Position numbers and translations under genes: made by a program. 64,000 nt of DNA from Alistipes sp. (GTDB lineage Bacteria; Bacteroidota; Bacteroidia; Bacteroidales; Rikenellaceae), in contig JAGAOZ010000005.1 in assembly GCA_017623505.1 (NCBI GenBank), positions 48,710 to 112,709 on the forward strand, read 5' to 3'. The notes under the pieces were generated by a model. That model was given only the letters and a program-made list of their open reading frames with translations. It was not told where the DNA came from and searched no databases. Of the stretch, positions 37,161 to 45,248 are shown in pieces; position 1 is the stretch's first letter; each line of letters starts with the position of its first letter.

Positions 37161-39140
37161 ATGGAGAATAAAATAAAACTTTTACCCGAAATTGTAGCCA
37201 ACCAGATTGCCGCAGGCGAGGTTGTGGATAATCCGTCATCTGTTGTCAAGGAGATGATGGAGAATGCCATTGACGCTGGTGCAAAGTCGGTGAAGGTGAA
37301 TTTCCGCAATGCAGGTTTGGAGCTTATTCAGATTATTGACGATGGTTGTGGTATGTCACCTATGGATGCCCGTCTGGCTTTCGATAGGCATGCCACAAGT
37401 AAGATAGCTGAGTTTGACGATATTTATCGCCTCAGCACTTTCGGTTTCCGTGGCGAGGCTTTGGCCTCTATCGCTGCCGTTGCCGAGGTTGAGTTGCGTA
37501 CACGTCGGGCTGAGGATGAGGTTGGCTCACTGACGGTTGTCAATGGTGGTGAATTTATCTCGCAGATTCCTACTATGTGCCCTCTCGGCTCACAATTTAT
37601 GGTCCGCAACCTCTTCTATACCGCTCCGGCACGCCGTAAGTTCTCTAAGGACCGTACCCGTATGGTTGGCGATATAAAGAAGGAGTTTCGACGTGTAGCT
37701 TTGTGTAACCATGCGGTTAGTTTTGAGCTGTTGTCTAACGATATGCCTATTATGAGCCTGCCTGCAACCTCTCTTTCGGAGCGTATTATTGATGTTGTAG
37801 GTCGCCATATCAAAACCAATCTTTTGGAGGTTGAGAGTGACACCTCGATAGTTAAGATTAAGGGCTACATAGGTCGCCCTGCCGCTGCCAAGCAGAAAAA
37901 TAGCGAGCAATATCTCTTTGTTAATGGTCGCTATTTCCGCTCACCTCAGATATATCACTCTATCCTTCGTGCCTACGAGAAGCTTATCCCTGAGGGTGCT
38001 ACTCCGTCGTATTTTATCTATCTTACCGTTGATGCCGATAGGGTTGATGTGAACGTGTCGCCTCATAAAACAGAGGTGCGCTTTGCCGATAATGACGATA
38101 TCAACCAGATTATCAACGCGTCGGTGCGTAGCACTTTGGCTAAGTGTGGAGGTATGTCGTTGATGGATTTCGATAACGATGTAGCTATCGAGATTCCCGC
38201 TATGGATCGCACGGTTAAGATTTATAATGAGCCAAAATCCTCGTCGCGTGGTAGCTATAACCCCTTTAATGAGGAGTATGCCGATGTGCCTGTGGATGGC
38301 GATGTTGATTTATCTGCATACGACGTCCCCTATTCCGGTGTAGGCGATGTTATGGTCTCTATGCCTAAGTCTGCGCCGCGGCGTGGCCCTATTGCCGGAC
38401 TAAAGGAGGTTCCTTGGTCGGCTATGCCTGCCGAAGGTGATTTTGGGTTGGGTGCTGAGCCTCAGCCTACGGAGAGCTATCGTGAGATTCGCTCTTCGGT
38501 CATTGGTGGCGATACGAGTGTTTTGGACTATCACTCGGAGTTAGAGTCAATGCAGCAGGAGATTCTTCCCGTAGAGAAACTATCTGTCGAGTCCGTTATC
38601 TCGATGGGTAATGGTTACGCCGTTGCAAGGTGCGCCGGTAGGCTTATGGTGGTTGATTTACGTCGCGCTAAGGAGCGTATATCATACGATGGGTTGGTTG
38701 GTATGCTGAGCAGTGGCCATAGTGTATCGCAGCAGCTCTTGTTCCCTGAGCGAATGACCTTCTCTGAGGAGGAGTACTCTTTGTTGGAGGATAACCACGA
38801 GGAGTTTATCGCTTTGGGCTTTGAGTTCACGCTTCAGGGCAATGGAGAGGTTGAGCTGTCGGGTATTCCTTCGGGTAGTGTCGGGGAGTCTGCCGACAAT
38901 CTTCTCTATGAATTGTTGCGTGAGATAGCTTCGAGTGGCTGCGCTGGCGAACGTATGCGTGAGAATATGCTCCGAATGTTGTCACGCCGCAACTCTTCAC
39001 GTATGAATGGTTGTACCGACGAGCAGGTCAAAGCGCTGTTGGAGCAACTTTTTGAGAGCGAAAATTATAGTTTTTCACCATCCGGTAAGGCTATTATGGC
39101 TGAGATAACGCCGGAATTTATAAAATCAAAATTAGGATAG
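37161..39140 (+). CDS. mutL: DNA mismatch repair protein MutL
   Basis: A 659-residue MutL. The N-terminal GHKL ATPase is intact: IAAGEVVDNPSSVVKEMMENAIDAGA, DDGCGM, HATSKI, STFGFRGEAL. A Pro/Ser-rich linker and a C-terminal dimerisation domain follow. In that domain the endonuclease motif DQHA(x)2E is VDLRRAKERI, and the usual CPHGRP is SPSGKA, so the nicking site looks degenerate. It couples MutS mismatch recognition to repair. mutS is not in this window. Rhomboid follows one nt after its stop. Confidence 0.93.
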   Translation: MENKIKLLPEIVANQIAAGEVVDNPSSVVKEMMENAIDAGAKSVKVNFRNAGLELIQIIDDGCGMSPMDARLAFDRHATSKIAEFDDIYRLSTFGFRGEALASIAAVAEVELRTRRAEDEVGSLTVVNGGEFISQIPTMCPLGSQFMVRNLFYTAPARRKFSKDRTRMVGDIKKEFRRVALCNHAVSFELLSNDMPIMSLPATSLSERIIDVVGRHIKTNLLEVESDTSIVKIKGYIGRPAAAKQKNSEQYLFVNGRYFRSPQIYHSILRAYEKLIPEGATPSYFIYLTVDADRVDVNVSPHKTEVRFADNDDINQIINASVRSTLAKCGGMSLMDFDNDVAIEIPAMDRTVKIYNEPKSSSRGSYNPFNEEYADVPVDGDVDLSAYDVPYSGVGDVMVSMPKSAPRRGPIAGLKEVPWSAMPAEGDFGLGAEPQPTESYREIRSSVIGGDTSVLDYHSELESMQQEILPVEKLSVESVISMGNGYAVARCAGRLMVVDLRRAKERISYDGLVGMLSSGHSVSQQLLFPERMTFSEEEYSLLEDNHEEFIALGFEFTLQGNGEVELSGIPSGSVGESADNLLYELLREIASSGCAGERMRENMLRMLSRRNSSRMNGCTDEQVKALLEQLFESENYSFSPSGKAIMAEITPEFIKSKLG

Positions 39141-39141
39141 T

Positions 39142-39816
39142 ATGTTTTCAGGACAGAGAATGACCTCTCCGGTGGTCATCAATATCATCATCGCAAATGT
39201 TGTTGCTTGGTTGGCAATCTTCCTCTGGAGGGATAGTGGTATCTCGGATCAGATGCTGACCTATGGAGCCTTGAATTGGGTTGAGGCTCCAGATTTTAGA
39301 GTCTATCAGGTCTTTACCTATATGTTCCTACATGTTGATTTGTGGCATCTGTTCTTCAATATGTGGGCATTGTGGATGTTTGGTCGTATTCTGGAATATG
39401 AGATTGGTTCTCGCCGCTTCTTTATCTATTATATGACTTGTGGTATTGGTGCCGGTGTGATTCAGCTTTTGGCAGGTTGGGCTGCTGGACAATATCTTAT
39501 GAGCGAGCCTATTATCAGCAAAGATGCTGTTACGGTAATATCTGGTTTTATATATCCAACCATCGGTGCTTCGGGAGCGGTCTTTGGTCTGTTGCTTGCC
39601 TTTGGTCTTATGCACCCTAATAACCGTATTATGTTGCTTATTCCACCTATTCCGATGAAGGCTAAGTGGTTTGTTTTGGTATACGGTCTGCTGGAGTTCT
39701 TCTTGGTGTTGTTGCCAATGCAGACGGGTATTGCCCACTTAGCGCATTTGGGCGGTATGCTGTGGGGCTTCTTGCTCTTGTGGTGGTGGAAACGTAAGCG
39801 AGAGATATACTATTAA
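39142..39816 (+). CDS. Rhomboid-family intramembrane serine protease
   Basis: A 224-residue polytopic inner-membrane protein of about six helices. The catalytic serine is Ser144 in GASGAVFGL and the histidine is His202 in AHLAHLGGMLWGF. HLFFNMWALWMFG on helix 2 is the conserved WR/HxxxN-type region. It cleaves membrane-anchored substrates within the bilayer; the target is unknown. It follows mutL after one nt and is followed by the EEP-fold gene. Confidence 0.92.
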   Translation: MFSGQRMTSPVVINIIIANVVAWLAIFLWRDSGISDQMLTYGALNWVEAPDFRVYQVFTYMFLHVDLWHLFFNMWALWMFGRILEYEIGSRRFFIYYMTCGIGAGVIQLLAGWAAGQYLMSEPIISKDAVTVISGFIYPTIGASGAVFGLLLAFGLMHPNNRIMLLIPPIPMKAKWFVLVYGLLEFFLVLLPMQTGIAHLAHLGGMLWGFLLLWWWKRKREIYY

Positions 39817-39834
39817 TTTGTCTTTCTGGGAGTT

Positions 39835-40950
39835 ATGGGTAAGGTAGATTATTACGGCAGTTATGCCTCATCGGGTAAGCCCAAGAATCGTAAATTGGGT
39901 ATTTCGTTACTTTTCGATGCCTTCTTTTTGATTTTATCTATTGCAGTAGCGGGACTCTTTGTCTGTCTGCTACTCTCTACCTTCATCTCTCCTGAGGCTC
40001 TTGGAGCCTTCTCGGCCATAGGTCTTTACGCCCTCTATCTCTATATGGCGATGACCGCTCTTGTCTTATATTGGATTGTGCGTTGGCGTCTTATCAATGC
40101 TTCGTTTATGGCTGTTTTGCTTATCGTGGGCCTATTCTTCATATCTCCTTTTTATAAGCTGGAGATTAGTAAGCAGCATCCCCAGAAGTTTCCTCGTTCC
40201 TTCAAGTTGATGAGCTATAACCTCCGCCAGATGGATATTGAGCAGCATCGCGTGGGCTACGATTCGTTGCGAAGTTTCCTTGTGCGCGAGAATCCTAATA
40301 TTGTAGTCCTTCAGGAGGCTTTTGTTGTAGATTCTATCGACACCTTATTGATGAGTAGACGTTTTAGCCGAATGCCATATACCAAGAAACGAAGGGATAC
40401 GAGCATGGCTATATATAGCCGTTATAACTTTGCCAAAGATCACGATCACGCAGTAGACTCTCTTCCGAATATTATCTGGGCTGATATTATCGCCGGAGAT
40501 GATACGGTCCGTATATTTAATATCTCCTTGCATTTGGATAATGCTGAGGTGGATTCTCTTACCGGTAAGCCGATTTACCATGAGCAGAACATCAGCCAGC
40601 GCATGCAGAGTTGGAGTGAGAATAGTCGTCAGCGTGTCGAACAGGCTCGCTCTATCCAACCATACTTGAAGGCTTGCCCATACCCTTATGTTGTCGTTGG
40701 CTCTATTAACGATATTGCCTTCTCCTATGCCTATAACCTTTTGTCCGATGGTCTTCAGGATGCCTATGTTGAGAAGGGTTTTGGCTTCTCGTATACCTAT
40801 CGCGGCTTTGAGGATATGCAGCGTCTGGATTACGCCCTTGTATCTCCAAAGTTAGAGGTTCTCTCCTATGAGGTCTTGGAGCTCGTCGATATGGCAGAGC
40901 ACTATCCGCTCTTCGTGAGATTTGATTATGAATCCAATAAGAAAAAATAG
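39835..40950 (+). CDS. Membrane-anchored endonuclease/exonuclease/phosphatase-fold protein with altered active site
   Basis: A 371-residue protein with three hydrophobic helices in the first 110 residues, then an EEP domain facing the periplasm or cytoplasm. Conserved EEP residues include Asn129 (SYNLR), Glu161 (VVLQEAF), His233 (SLHLD), Asn292 and Arg330/Asp332 (RLDYAL). GDFND is changed to GSIND (Ser290 for Asp), and the final SDH is AEH (Glu355 for Asp). Such changes often reduce or abolish catalysis. Family members cleave nucleic acid or phospholipid phosphodiesters. Whether this one is active cannot be told. Confidence 0.78.
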   Translation: MGKVDYYGSYASSGKPKNRKLGISLLFDAFFLILSIAVAGLFVCLLLSTFISPEALGAFSAIGLYALYLYMAMTALVLYWIVRWRLINASFMAVLLIVGLFFISPFYKLEISKQHPQKFPRSFKLMSYNLRQMDIEQHRVGYDSLRSFLVRENPNIVVLQEAFVVDSIDTLLMSRRFSRMPYTKKRRDTSMAIYSRYNFAKDHDHAVDSLPNIIWADIIAGDDTVRIFNISLHLDNAEVDSLTGKPIYHEQNISQRMQSWSENSRQRVEQARSIQPYLKACPYPYVVVGSINDIAFSYAYNLLSDGLQDAYVEKGFGFSYTYRGFEDMQRLDYALVSPKLEVLSYEVLELVDMAEHYPLFVRFDYESNKKK

Positions 40951-40956
40951 TAACGT

Positions 40957-41406
40957 ATGATTCTCGACACATTGAAAAACAAAGAGCAATATGCTCAGTT
41001 GCACCCTCGCTTCAAGCAGGTATTTGATTTTATCGAGCAGCACGACATAGCCGCAATGGAGTGTGGTCGCCACGATATTGATGGCGACGACATCTTCCTC
41101 TCGGTGCAGGAGTTGGAGCTAAAGCCAACCGCTGAGGCTCGTTTGGAACTACATCGTAAGTATATCGATATTCAGCTTCTGCTGCGTGGTGAGGAGGAAC
41201 TCTTTGGCTGGAGCGACAAGAAGGATTGCACCCAATCGGAGGCCCCTTTTGATGAGCAGAAGGATATAGAGTTCTTTACCGATACCCCTCAGTGCTTCTA
41301 CAGCCTGAAGGTGGGACAATTCACTATCCTCTATCCCGAAGATGGTCATGCACCGATGTTGGGCAAGGGTAAGGTAAAGAAGTGTATATTTAAGATTAAG
41401 CTATAA
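40957..41406 (+). CDS. YhcH/YjgK/YiaL family protein
   Basis: A 149-residue cupin-like protein of the DUF386 family. Visible blocks are LELKPTAEARLELHRKYIDIQLLL with the conserved Glu/His, FYSLKVGQFTILYPEDGHAPML with the second His site, and a C-terminal VKKCIFKI. Homologues such as YhcH and EbgC bind metal and take part in sugar or sialic-acid metabolism, perhaps as anomerases, but the reaction here is not known. It starts 6 nt after the EEP gene and ends the plus-strand run at the terminator at 41407-41436. Confidence 0.9.
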   Translation: MILDTLKNKEQYAQLHPRFKQVFDFIEQHDIAAMECGRHDIDGDDIFLSVQELELKPTAEARLELHRKYIDIQLLLRGEEELFGWSDKKDCTQSEAPFDEQKDIEFFTDTPQCFYSLKVGQFTILYPEDGHAPMLGKGKVKKCIFKIKL

Positions 41407-41436
41407 AATAAAGGCTGCGAACCCGCAGCCTTTATT
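41407..41436. terminator. Bidirectional terminator between the YhcH-like gene and manA
   Basis: Perfect 13-bp arms (41407-41419 and 41424-41436) around loop AACC, with AATAAAGGCTGCG on the left. A/T ends on both sides let it stop both convergent transcripts. The left arm overlaps the stop region of the YhcH-like gene. Confidence 0.85.
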
Positions 41437-41456
41437 GTAACATATGTATTCCGATT

Positions 41457-42443
41457 TTACTTGATGTAAATCTCCATTACACGTCCCTTGCCGCTAATGC
41501 TTACCTTATCCGCCTCGGCAGGTATCATCACCAAATCCAGTGCGTCAAGCTTCTCGCTATGCTCGCCCATTGTAACCTCTGCCTCACCCTCGGTGCAGAT
41601 ATAAAGTACGAAAGAGTCTAACTCTACCAGCTCTCGCTCATACTCTCCATCCAAAGCGATGATGTTTGTTGTAAAATATGGGCAGTCTACCAGATTCACA
41701 GACTTATTTGTCTTCTCCTCGTAGCGCATAATGCAAGACTCGGCATCGCGAGCAAAGTCGATAGCATCGACCGCAAGTGCGGTGTGCAACTCACGTGGGT
41801 TACCTTTGTCGTCGGTGCGGTTCCAATCATAGATACGATACGTAACGTCTGAAGTCTGCTGTACCTCGACAACCTCAATACCTTTACCCAGTGCGTGAAC
41901 CGTTCCGGCAGGGATAAAGAAAGTATCGCCCACCTTAACCTCAATCTTATTGAGAATCTCATGCAGACGGTCCTCGTTTACTGCGGCCAAATACTCCTCG
42001 CGAGAGATATTGTTGTCTTTGAAACCGACGTTGAGAGCCGCTCCTGGCTCAGCTCCCACTACATACCACATCTCGGTCTTGCCGTATGAGTTGTGACGCT
42101 CGGCTGCCAACTTATCGTCGGGATGCACCTGCACAGAGAGTACATCGTGACAATCCAGGCTCTTAATCAGCAGTGGGAACGTGAGACCATACTTCTCGTA
42201 AATCTTATCGCCGATAAGCTCTCCCATATAGACCTCGATAATCTCTTCGAGGTTATTCTTCTTAAGAAAGCCGTTCGCCACCTCCGAAACATCTCCCTCA
42301 ACAGCCGAGAGCTCCCAGCTCTCTCCATAAGGCTTCGTAGGGTCAATCTTAGTTGCTTTACCTGCTTTGGCCTTTGCCAAAAGCTCCTTACCACCCCAAA
42401 TACGCTCCTTCAAGAGTGGCTTAAATCTGATAGGATATAACAT
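41457..42443 (-). CDS. manA: Mannose-6-phosphate isomerase, class I
   Basis: A 328-residue cupin enzyme that interconverts mannose 6-phosphate and fructose 6-phosphate. It shows WGGKELL at the start, SVQVHPDD and TEMWYVV with metal ligands, FIPAGTVHALGKGIEVVEVQQTSD, YRIYDW, and a C-terminal cupin half. It belongs to the short class without the extra helical domain (E. coli ManA has 391 residues). It could take up mannose released by the GH92 enzymes encoded nearby. The upstream spacer holds a heptamer tandem repeat. Confidence 0.92.
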   Translation of the reverse strand: MLYPIRFKPLLKERIWGGKELLAKAKAGKATKIDPTKPYGESWELSAVEGDVSEVANGFLKKNNLEEIIEVYMGELIGDKIYEKYGLTFPLLIKSLDCHDVLSVQVHPDDKLAAERHNSYGKTEMWYVVGAEPGAALNVGFKDNNISREEYLAAVNEDRLHEILNKIEVKVGDTFFIPAGTVHALGKGIEVVEVQQTSDVTYRIYDWNRTDDKGNPRELHTALAVDAIDFARDAESCIMRYEEKTNKSVNLVDCPYFTTNIIALDGEYERELVELDSFVLYICTEGEAEVTMGEHSEKLDALDLVMIPAEADKVSISGKGRVMEIYIK

Positions 42444-42449
42444 ATAAAT

Positions 42450-42484
42450 AATTCAAAATTCAGAATTCAAAATTCAAAATTGAC
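42450..42484. repeat. Heptamer tandem repeat upstream of manA
   Basis: Five 7-nt units: AATTCAA, AATTCAG, AATTCAA, AATTCAA and AATTGAC, starting 7 nt upstream of the manA ATG. On the minus strand this gives repeated TTTTGAA, which includes TTTG elements, so copy number could affect manA promoter spacing or leader structure. Confidence 0.7.
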
Positions 42485-42541
42485 TTCTTGATAAATAAGC
42501 GTCATCTTCCGACTACAAAGCAGACAATCAGTATCGACCGC

Positions 42542-43837
42542 TTACTCCTCAAACAGCGCCTCAACCTTAGCTACCACTTCGTCTGGCTCGACGTTGAGTG
42601 GGAATGTAATCGAAGGCTCCAAGTAGTGTATCTCGTGCTCCGCCTTGAAACGCTCCTCGCCTGCACCTGTGATGTTGAGCATTACCACAGCATCCTTCTC
42701 AATCTTACCGTCAGCCACAGCCTTTATAAGAGCTGCTGTGTTGATAGCTGCTGCCGGGTGAATATCCACACCCTCCAACTCCTTGAAGAGCTTTGCAGCC
42801 TTGCGTGCTTGTGGATTTGTTGCTACGATAATCTCTCCGTCAGTTGCCTTGAGTGCATCATACAGACCTCCAAAAATGCTGTATGGTGGCTTACGGTTAG
42901 AGAGAACTTTGGCGTCAATGATTGCAGCGTCGCGACGAGCCTTGTCTGCATCGTAAGGCAACATTGCGCGTGAATTTGCGCACCACGCATCATACATCGG
43001 AACAAATGGTGCATTCTGCGAAACCATCAACTTCATCACCTTGTCGCCATACGAGCCATCCTCAATAAGACGCATATTAGCCTCCCAAGCGGCGATAGCA
43101 CCTGTGCCGCTACCTACGGCCTGGAAGTAGTAATCCGGAATCTCTCCGATTGTTGTCACCGCCGAGAGAACGGTTGTTCCCATACCATCACGACGAGCGA
43201 CATTCTTAGCTCCACCTTCGGCATAGAAACGAGGTGAGCGCAACACCATATCACTCAGACGAATAGCATCGAAGTAGTCGCCGCCCTTCTCGCATGCGAT
43301 AAGTTTTACGCATGGGTTGAGAGGCTTCTCAAACCACATTGCCGAGAGGTTGTCTGCAGGAACAGAGAGCAGCAGAGGAATGTTGTTCTCCGAACAAACC
43401 TTAGCAAATGCACGTGCTGTGTTTCCTGCCGAAGCCACAACAATTACACGCTTCTCATCCTCAGCCATACGACCACATACGCTGTACGCTTCAGTCTCCT
43501 TGAACGAGCAGGTTGTCATCTTTGCTCCATGCTCTGGTGCGTAGCCGTTTAGTGTGATATAAAGCTTCTCCAGCCCTAGGTGCTTTGCCAAGCCCTGGCT
43601 GCGATATGTTACAGGTGCTGCCGAGCCCTTCAAAAGACGCTTGACGGGCAGCCAATCGCAGAACTTGTAAAAACCATACTCCTCACCGCGTAGGTTAAGC
43701 TGCTTTTCTGCATATATTGCTCTGACGAGCGATGGTCCTTCCGACTCTTTATCTTCCAATGTCCAGCCCGAATCTTCAAACTCGTGACCTGTCGCTACAC
43801 ATTGAAGCGTGTAGGCGGTAGCTTTGAAATTTTTCAT
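42542..43837 (-). CDS. Cysteate synthase (threonine synthase family)
   Basis: A 431-residue PLP enzyme that replaces the phosphate of O-phosphoserine with sulfite to make L-cysteate. In Bacteroidetes, cysteate is joined to a fatty acyl group to build capnine and sulfonolipids. It resembles threonine synthase in fold, but the motifs fit the cysteate synthase branch: CDWLPV, PVTYRSQGLAKHLGL, TTCSFKETEAY with PLP Lys113, ASAGNTARAFA, GGAKNVARRDGMGT and the glycine loop AVGSGTGAIAAWE. The ATG at 43837 is chosen. An ATG at 43879 lies inside the -7 box at 43877-43884. The cysteate acyltransferase and reductase genes are not in the window. Confidence 0.82.
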   Translation of the reverse strand: MKNFKATAYTLQCVATGHEFEDSGWTLEDKESEGPSLVRAIYAEKQLNLRGEEYGFYKFCDWLPVKRLLKGSAAPVTYRSQGLAKHLGLEKLYITLNGYAPEHGAKMTTCSFKETEAYSVCGRMAEDEKRVIVVASAGNTARAFAKVCSENNIPLLLSVPADNLSAMWFEKPLNPCVKLIACEKGGDYFDAIRLSDMVLRSPRFYAEGGAKNVARRDGMGTTVLSAVTTIGEIPDYYFQAVGSGTGAIAAWEANMRLIEDGSYGDKVMKLMVSQNAPFVPMYDAWCANSRAMLPYDADKARRDAAIIDAKVLSNRKPPYSIFGGLYDALKATDGEIIVATNPQARKAAKLFKELEGVDIHPAAAINTAALIKAVADGKIEKDAVVMLNITGAGEERFKAEHEIHYLEPSITFPLNVEPDEVVAKVEALFEE

Positions 43838-43876
43838 ATATAATTTGTATATGTTATTGCGACGCAATTTATCACG

Positions 43877-43884
43877 CAAATTTA
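43877..43884 (-). promoter_or_regulatory. Likely -7 box of the cysteate synthase gene
   Basis: TAAATTTG on the minus strand (43884-43877), with no clear -33 TTTG at normal spacing. It excludes the upstream ATG at 43879 as the start. Confidence 0.45.
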
Positions 43885-43926
43885 ATAAAATTCAGCGAAA
43901 TATGGTATTTTTAGAGTGTTAATTTG

Positions 43927-43934
43927 TATTTTTG
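43927..43934 (+). promoter_or_regulatory. Likely -7 box of the SGNH hydrolase gene
   Basis: TATTTTTG matches TAnnTTTG and lies 39 nt before the ATG at 43974. No good -33 element is seen. It forms a divergent pair with the cysteate synthase promoter. Confidence 0.45.
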
Positions 43935-43973
43935 TGGTAGAGCTAAAAATTATTAACTATAAACGATAAAGTT

Positions 43974-44687
43974 ATGAAACGTATTTTTATTTTGATGGCA
44001 TTGAGTTTTTTGACACTGACAGCTTACTCACAGGAGAAGGATTGGGCAGGTTTTTCGCGTTATGCAGAGGCTAATAAGTCGGTTGTAGAGCAGCCAGAGG
44101 CTGTATTCTTGGGTAACTCAATAACCGATGGCTGGGCATTCGTTGACTCGGAGTTTTTCACTCGTAATAACTTTGTAGGTCGTGGCATCAGCGGTCAGAC
44201 AACATCAGAGATGTTGGTGCGTTTCCGTCGCGACATTATCGATTTGAATCCAAAGGCGGTCGTTATTATGGCGGGCACAAACGACATAGCACAGAACAAT
44301 GGTTACATAGCACTGGAGAATATGCTCTCGAACATAGAGTCGATGTGTGAGCTGGCAAAACTGCATAAAATCAAGGTGGTACTCTGCTCTGTCACACCTT
44401 GCGTGCAGTATCCTTGGCGTAAGCATATCGACTGTGCAACGCTCATTCCTCAGTTCAATGCGATGATGAAGGAGTATGCCGAGAAGAACGGTATCCTCTA
44501 TCTTGACTACTACTCGGCATTGGTTGATGAGCGTGGCGGTATCCCTCAGAAATGGACAACAGACGAGTGCCACCTGACACTTTTGGCTTACCGTCAGGTG
44601 TTGGAGCCTATGGTATGTGAGGCGATAAACAAGGTGCTCAAAACTCGCAAGGCCGAGCGTTTCATCGCTCCTCTGCCGGCAGAATAA
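43974..44687 (+). CDS. Exported SGNH/GDSL hydrolase
   Basis: A 237-residue protein with a signal peptide (cleavage near AYSQ) and a complete SGNH set. It has GNSITDGW with Ser49, GRGISGQTT with the Gly, AGTNDIAQN with the Asn, and TTDECHLTLLAY with the catalytic Asp/His. Such enzymes are esterases acting on acetylated sugars, lipids or cell-wall polymers in the periplasm. Close Bacteroidetes relatives are often annotated as platelet-activating factor acetylhydrolase-like or sialate esterases. The next gene starts 12 nt later and is probably co-transcribed. Confidence 0.9.
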   Translation: MKRIFILMALSFLTLTAYSQEKDWAGFSRYAEANKSVVEQPEAVFLGNSITDGWAFVDSEFFTRNNFVGRGISGQTTSEMLVRFRRDIIDLNPKAVVIMAGTNDIAQNNGYIALENMLSNIESMCELAKLHKIKVVLCSVTPCVQYPWRKHIDCATLIPQFNAMMKEYAEKNGILYLDYYSALVDERGGIPQKWTTDECHLTLLAYRQVLEPMVCEAINKVLKTRKAERFIAPLPAE

Positions 44688-44699
44688 CGCTCGAAAGTT

Positions 44700-45179
44700 A
44701 TGAGAATTGCCAATCCAACCAAGAGCGTCACTATTGATGCCGATATTGAGCACGTAAAGCGTTGCGTTAAGCAGCTGCATAAAATCTACGTCGATATTGA
44801 TATGCAGTCGCCTGAGACAACTGAGGATGACCTTATGGGAATCTATACCTATCGTATTAGTGAGTTGGGTGTAAACTTTGGTGTTAGGGCGGTAATATCC
44901 CTATCGCAAGAGATTAAGGGACAGACTAAGATAGATATTGAGATGCAGCGCATTGTGGGCTCTTATGATATGGGCTCCGAGGTGCAGTTAGCGAATCAGC
45001 ATATGCTCACCATACTCCAATCGCTGAGCAAGTTGCTTCAAAAAAGCGAGGAGGAGTTAGCGAACTTCACTCCCCAAGAGGAAGAGAAGGTCTCGAACGA
45101 GGGTGGCACATTCTTCTATGTTACGTTCTTTATTGCTGTTATAGTCATTTCGATAGCGTTTCTCTCGAAGTGCCAATAG
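44700..45179 (+). CDS. Tail-anchored membrane protein, unknown function
   Basis: A 159-residue protein with no signal peptide. The soluble N-terminal part (about residues 1-120) resembles neither an enzyme nor a known regulator. Its only membrane segment is at the very C-terminus (FFYVTFFIAVIVISIAFLS), followed by Lys-Cys-Gln, a tail-anchored layout uncommon in bacteria. The N-terminal part alternates beta and helix (MQRIVGSYDMGSEVQL). It lies 12 nt after the SGNH gene and ends at a strong terminator. Confidence 0.7.
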   Translation: MRIANPTKSVTIDADIEHVKRCVKQLHKIYVDIDMQSPETTEDDLMGIYTYRISELGVNFGVRAVISLSQEIKGQTKIDIEMQRIVGSYDMGSEVQLANQHMLTILQSLSKLLQKSEEELANFTPQEEEKVSNEGGTFFYVTFFIAVIVISIAFLSKCQ

Positions 45180-45192
45180 GAGTATACCGATG

Positions 45193-45230
45193 AAAAATAG
45201 GCATCCACTCGGTAGTGGATGCCTATTTTT
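45193..45230. terminator. Strong bidirectional terminator
   Basis: Perfect 17-bp arms (45193-45209 and 45214-45230), loop CGGT, with A5 on the left and T5 on the right. It separates the tail-anchored protein gene from the convergent GH92 gene. Confidence 0.92.
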
Positions 45231-45248
45231 GTGTTAGGTAGTGTGGGG

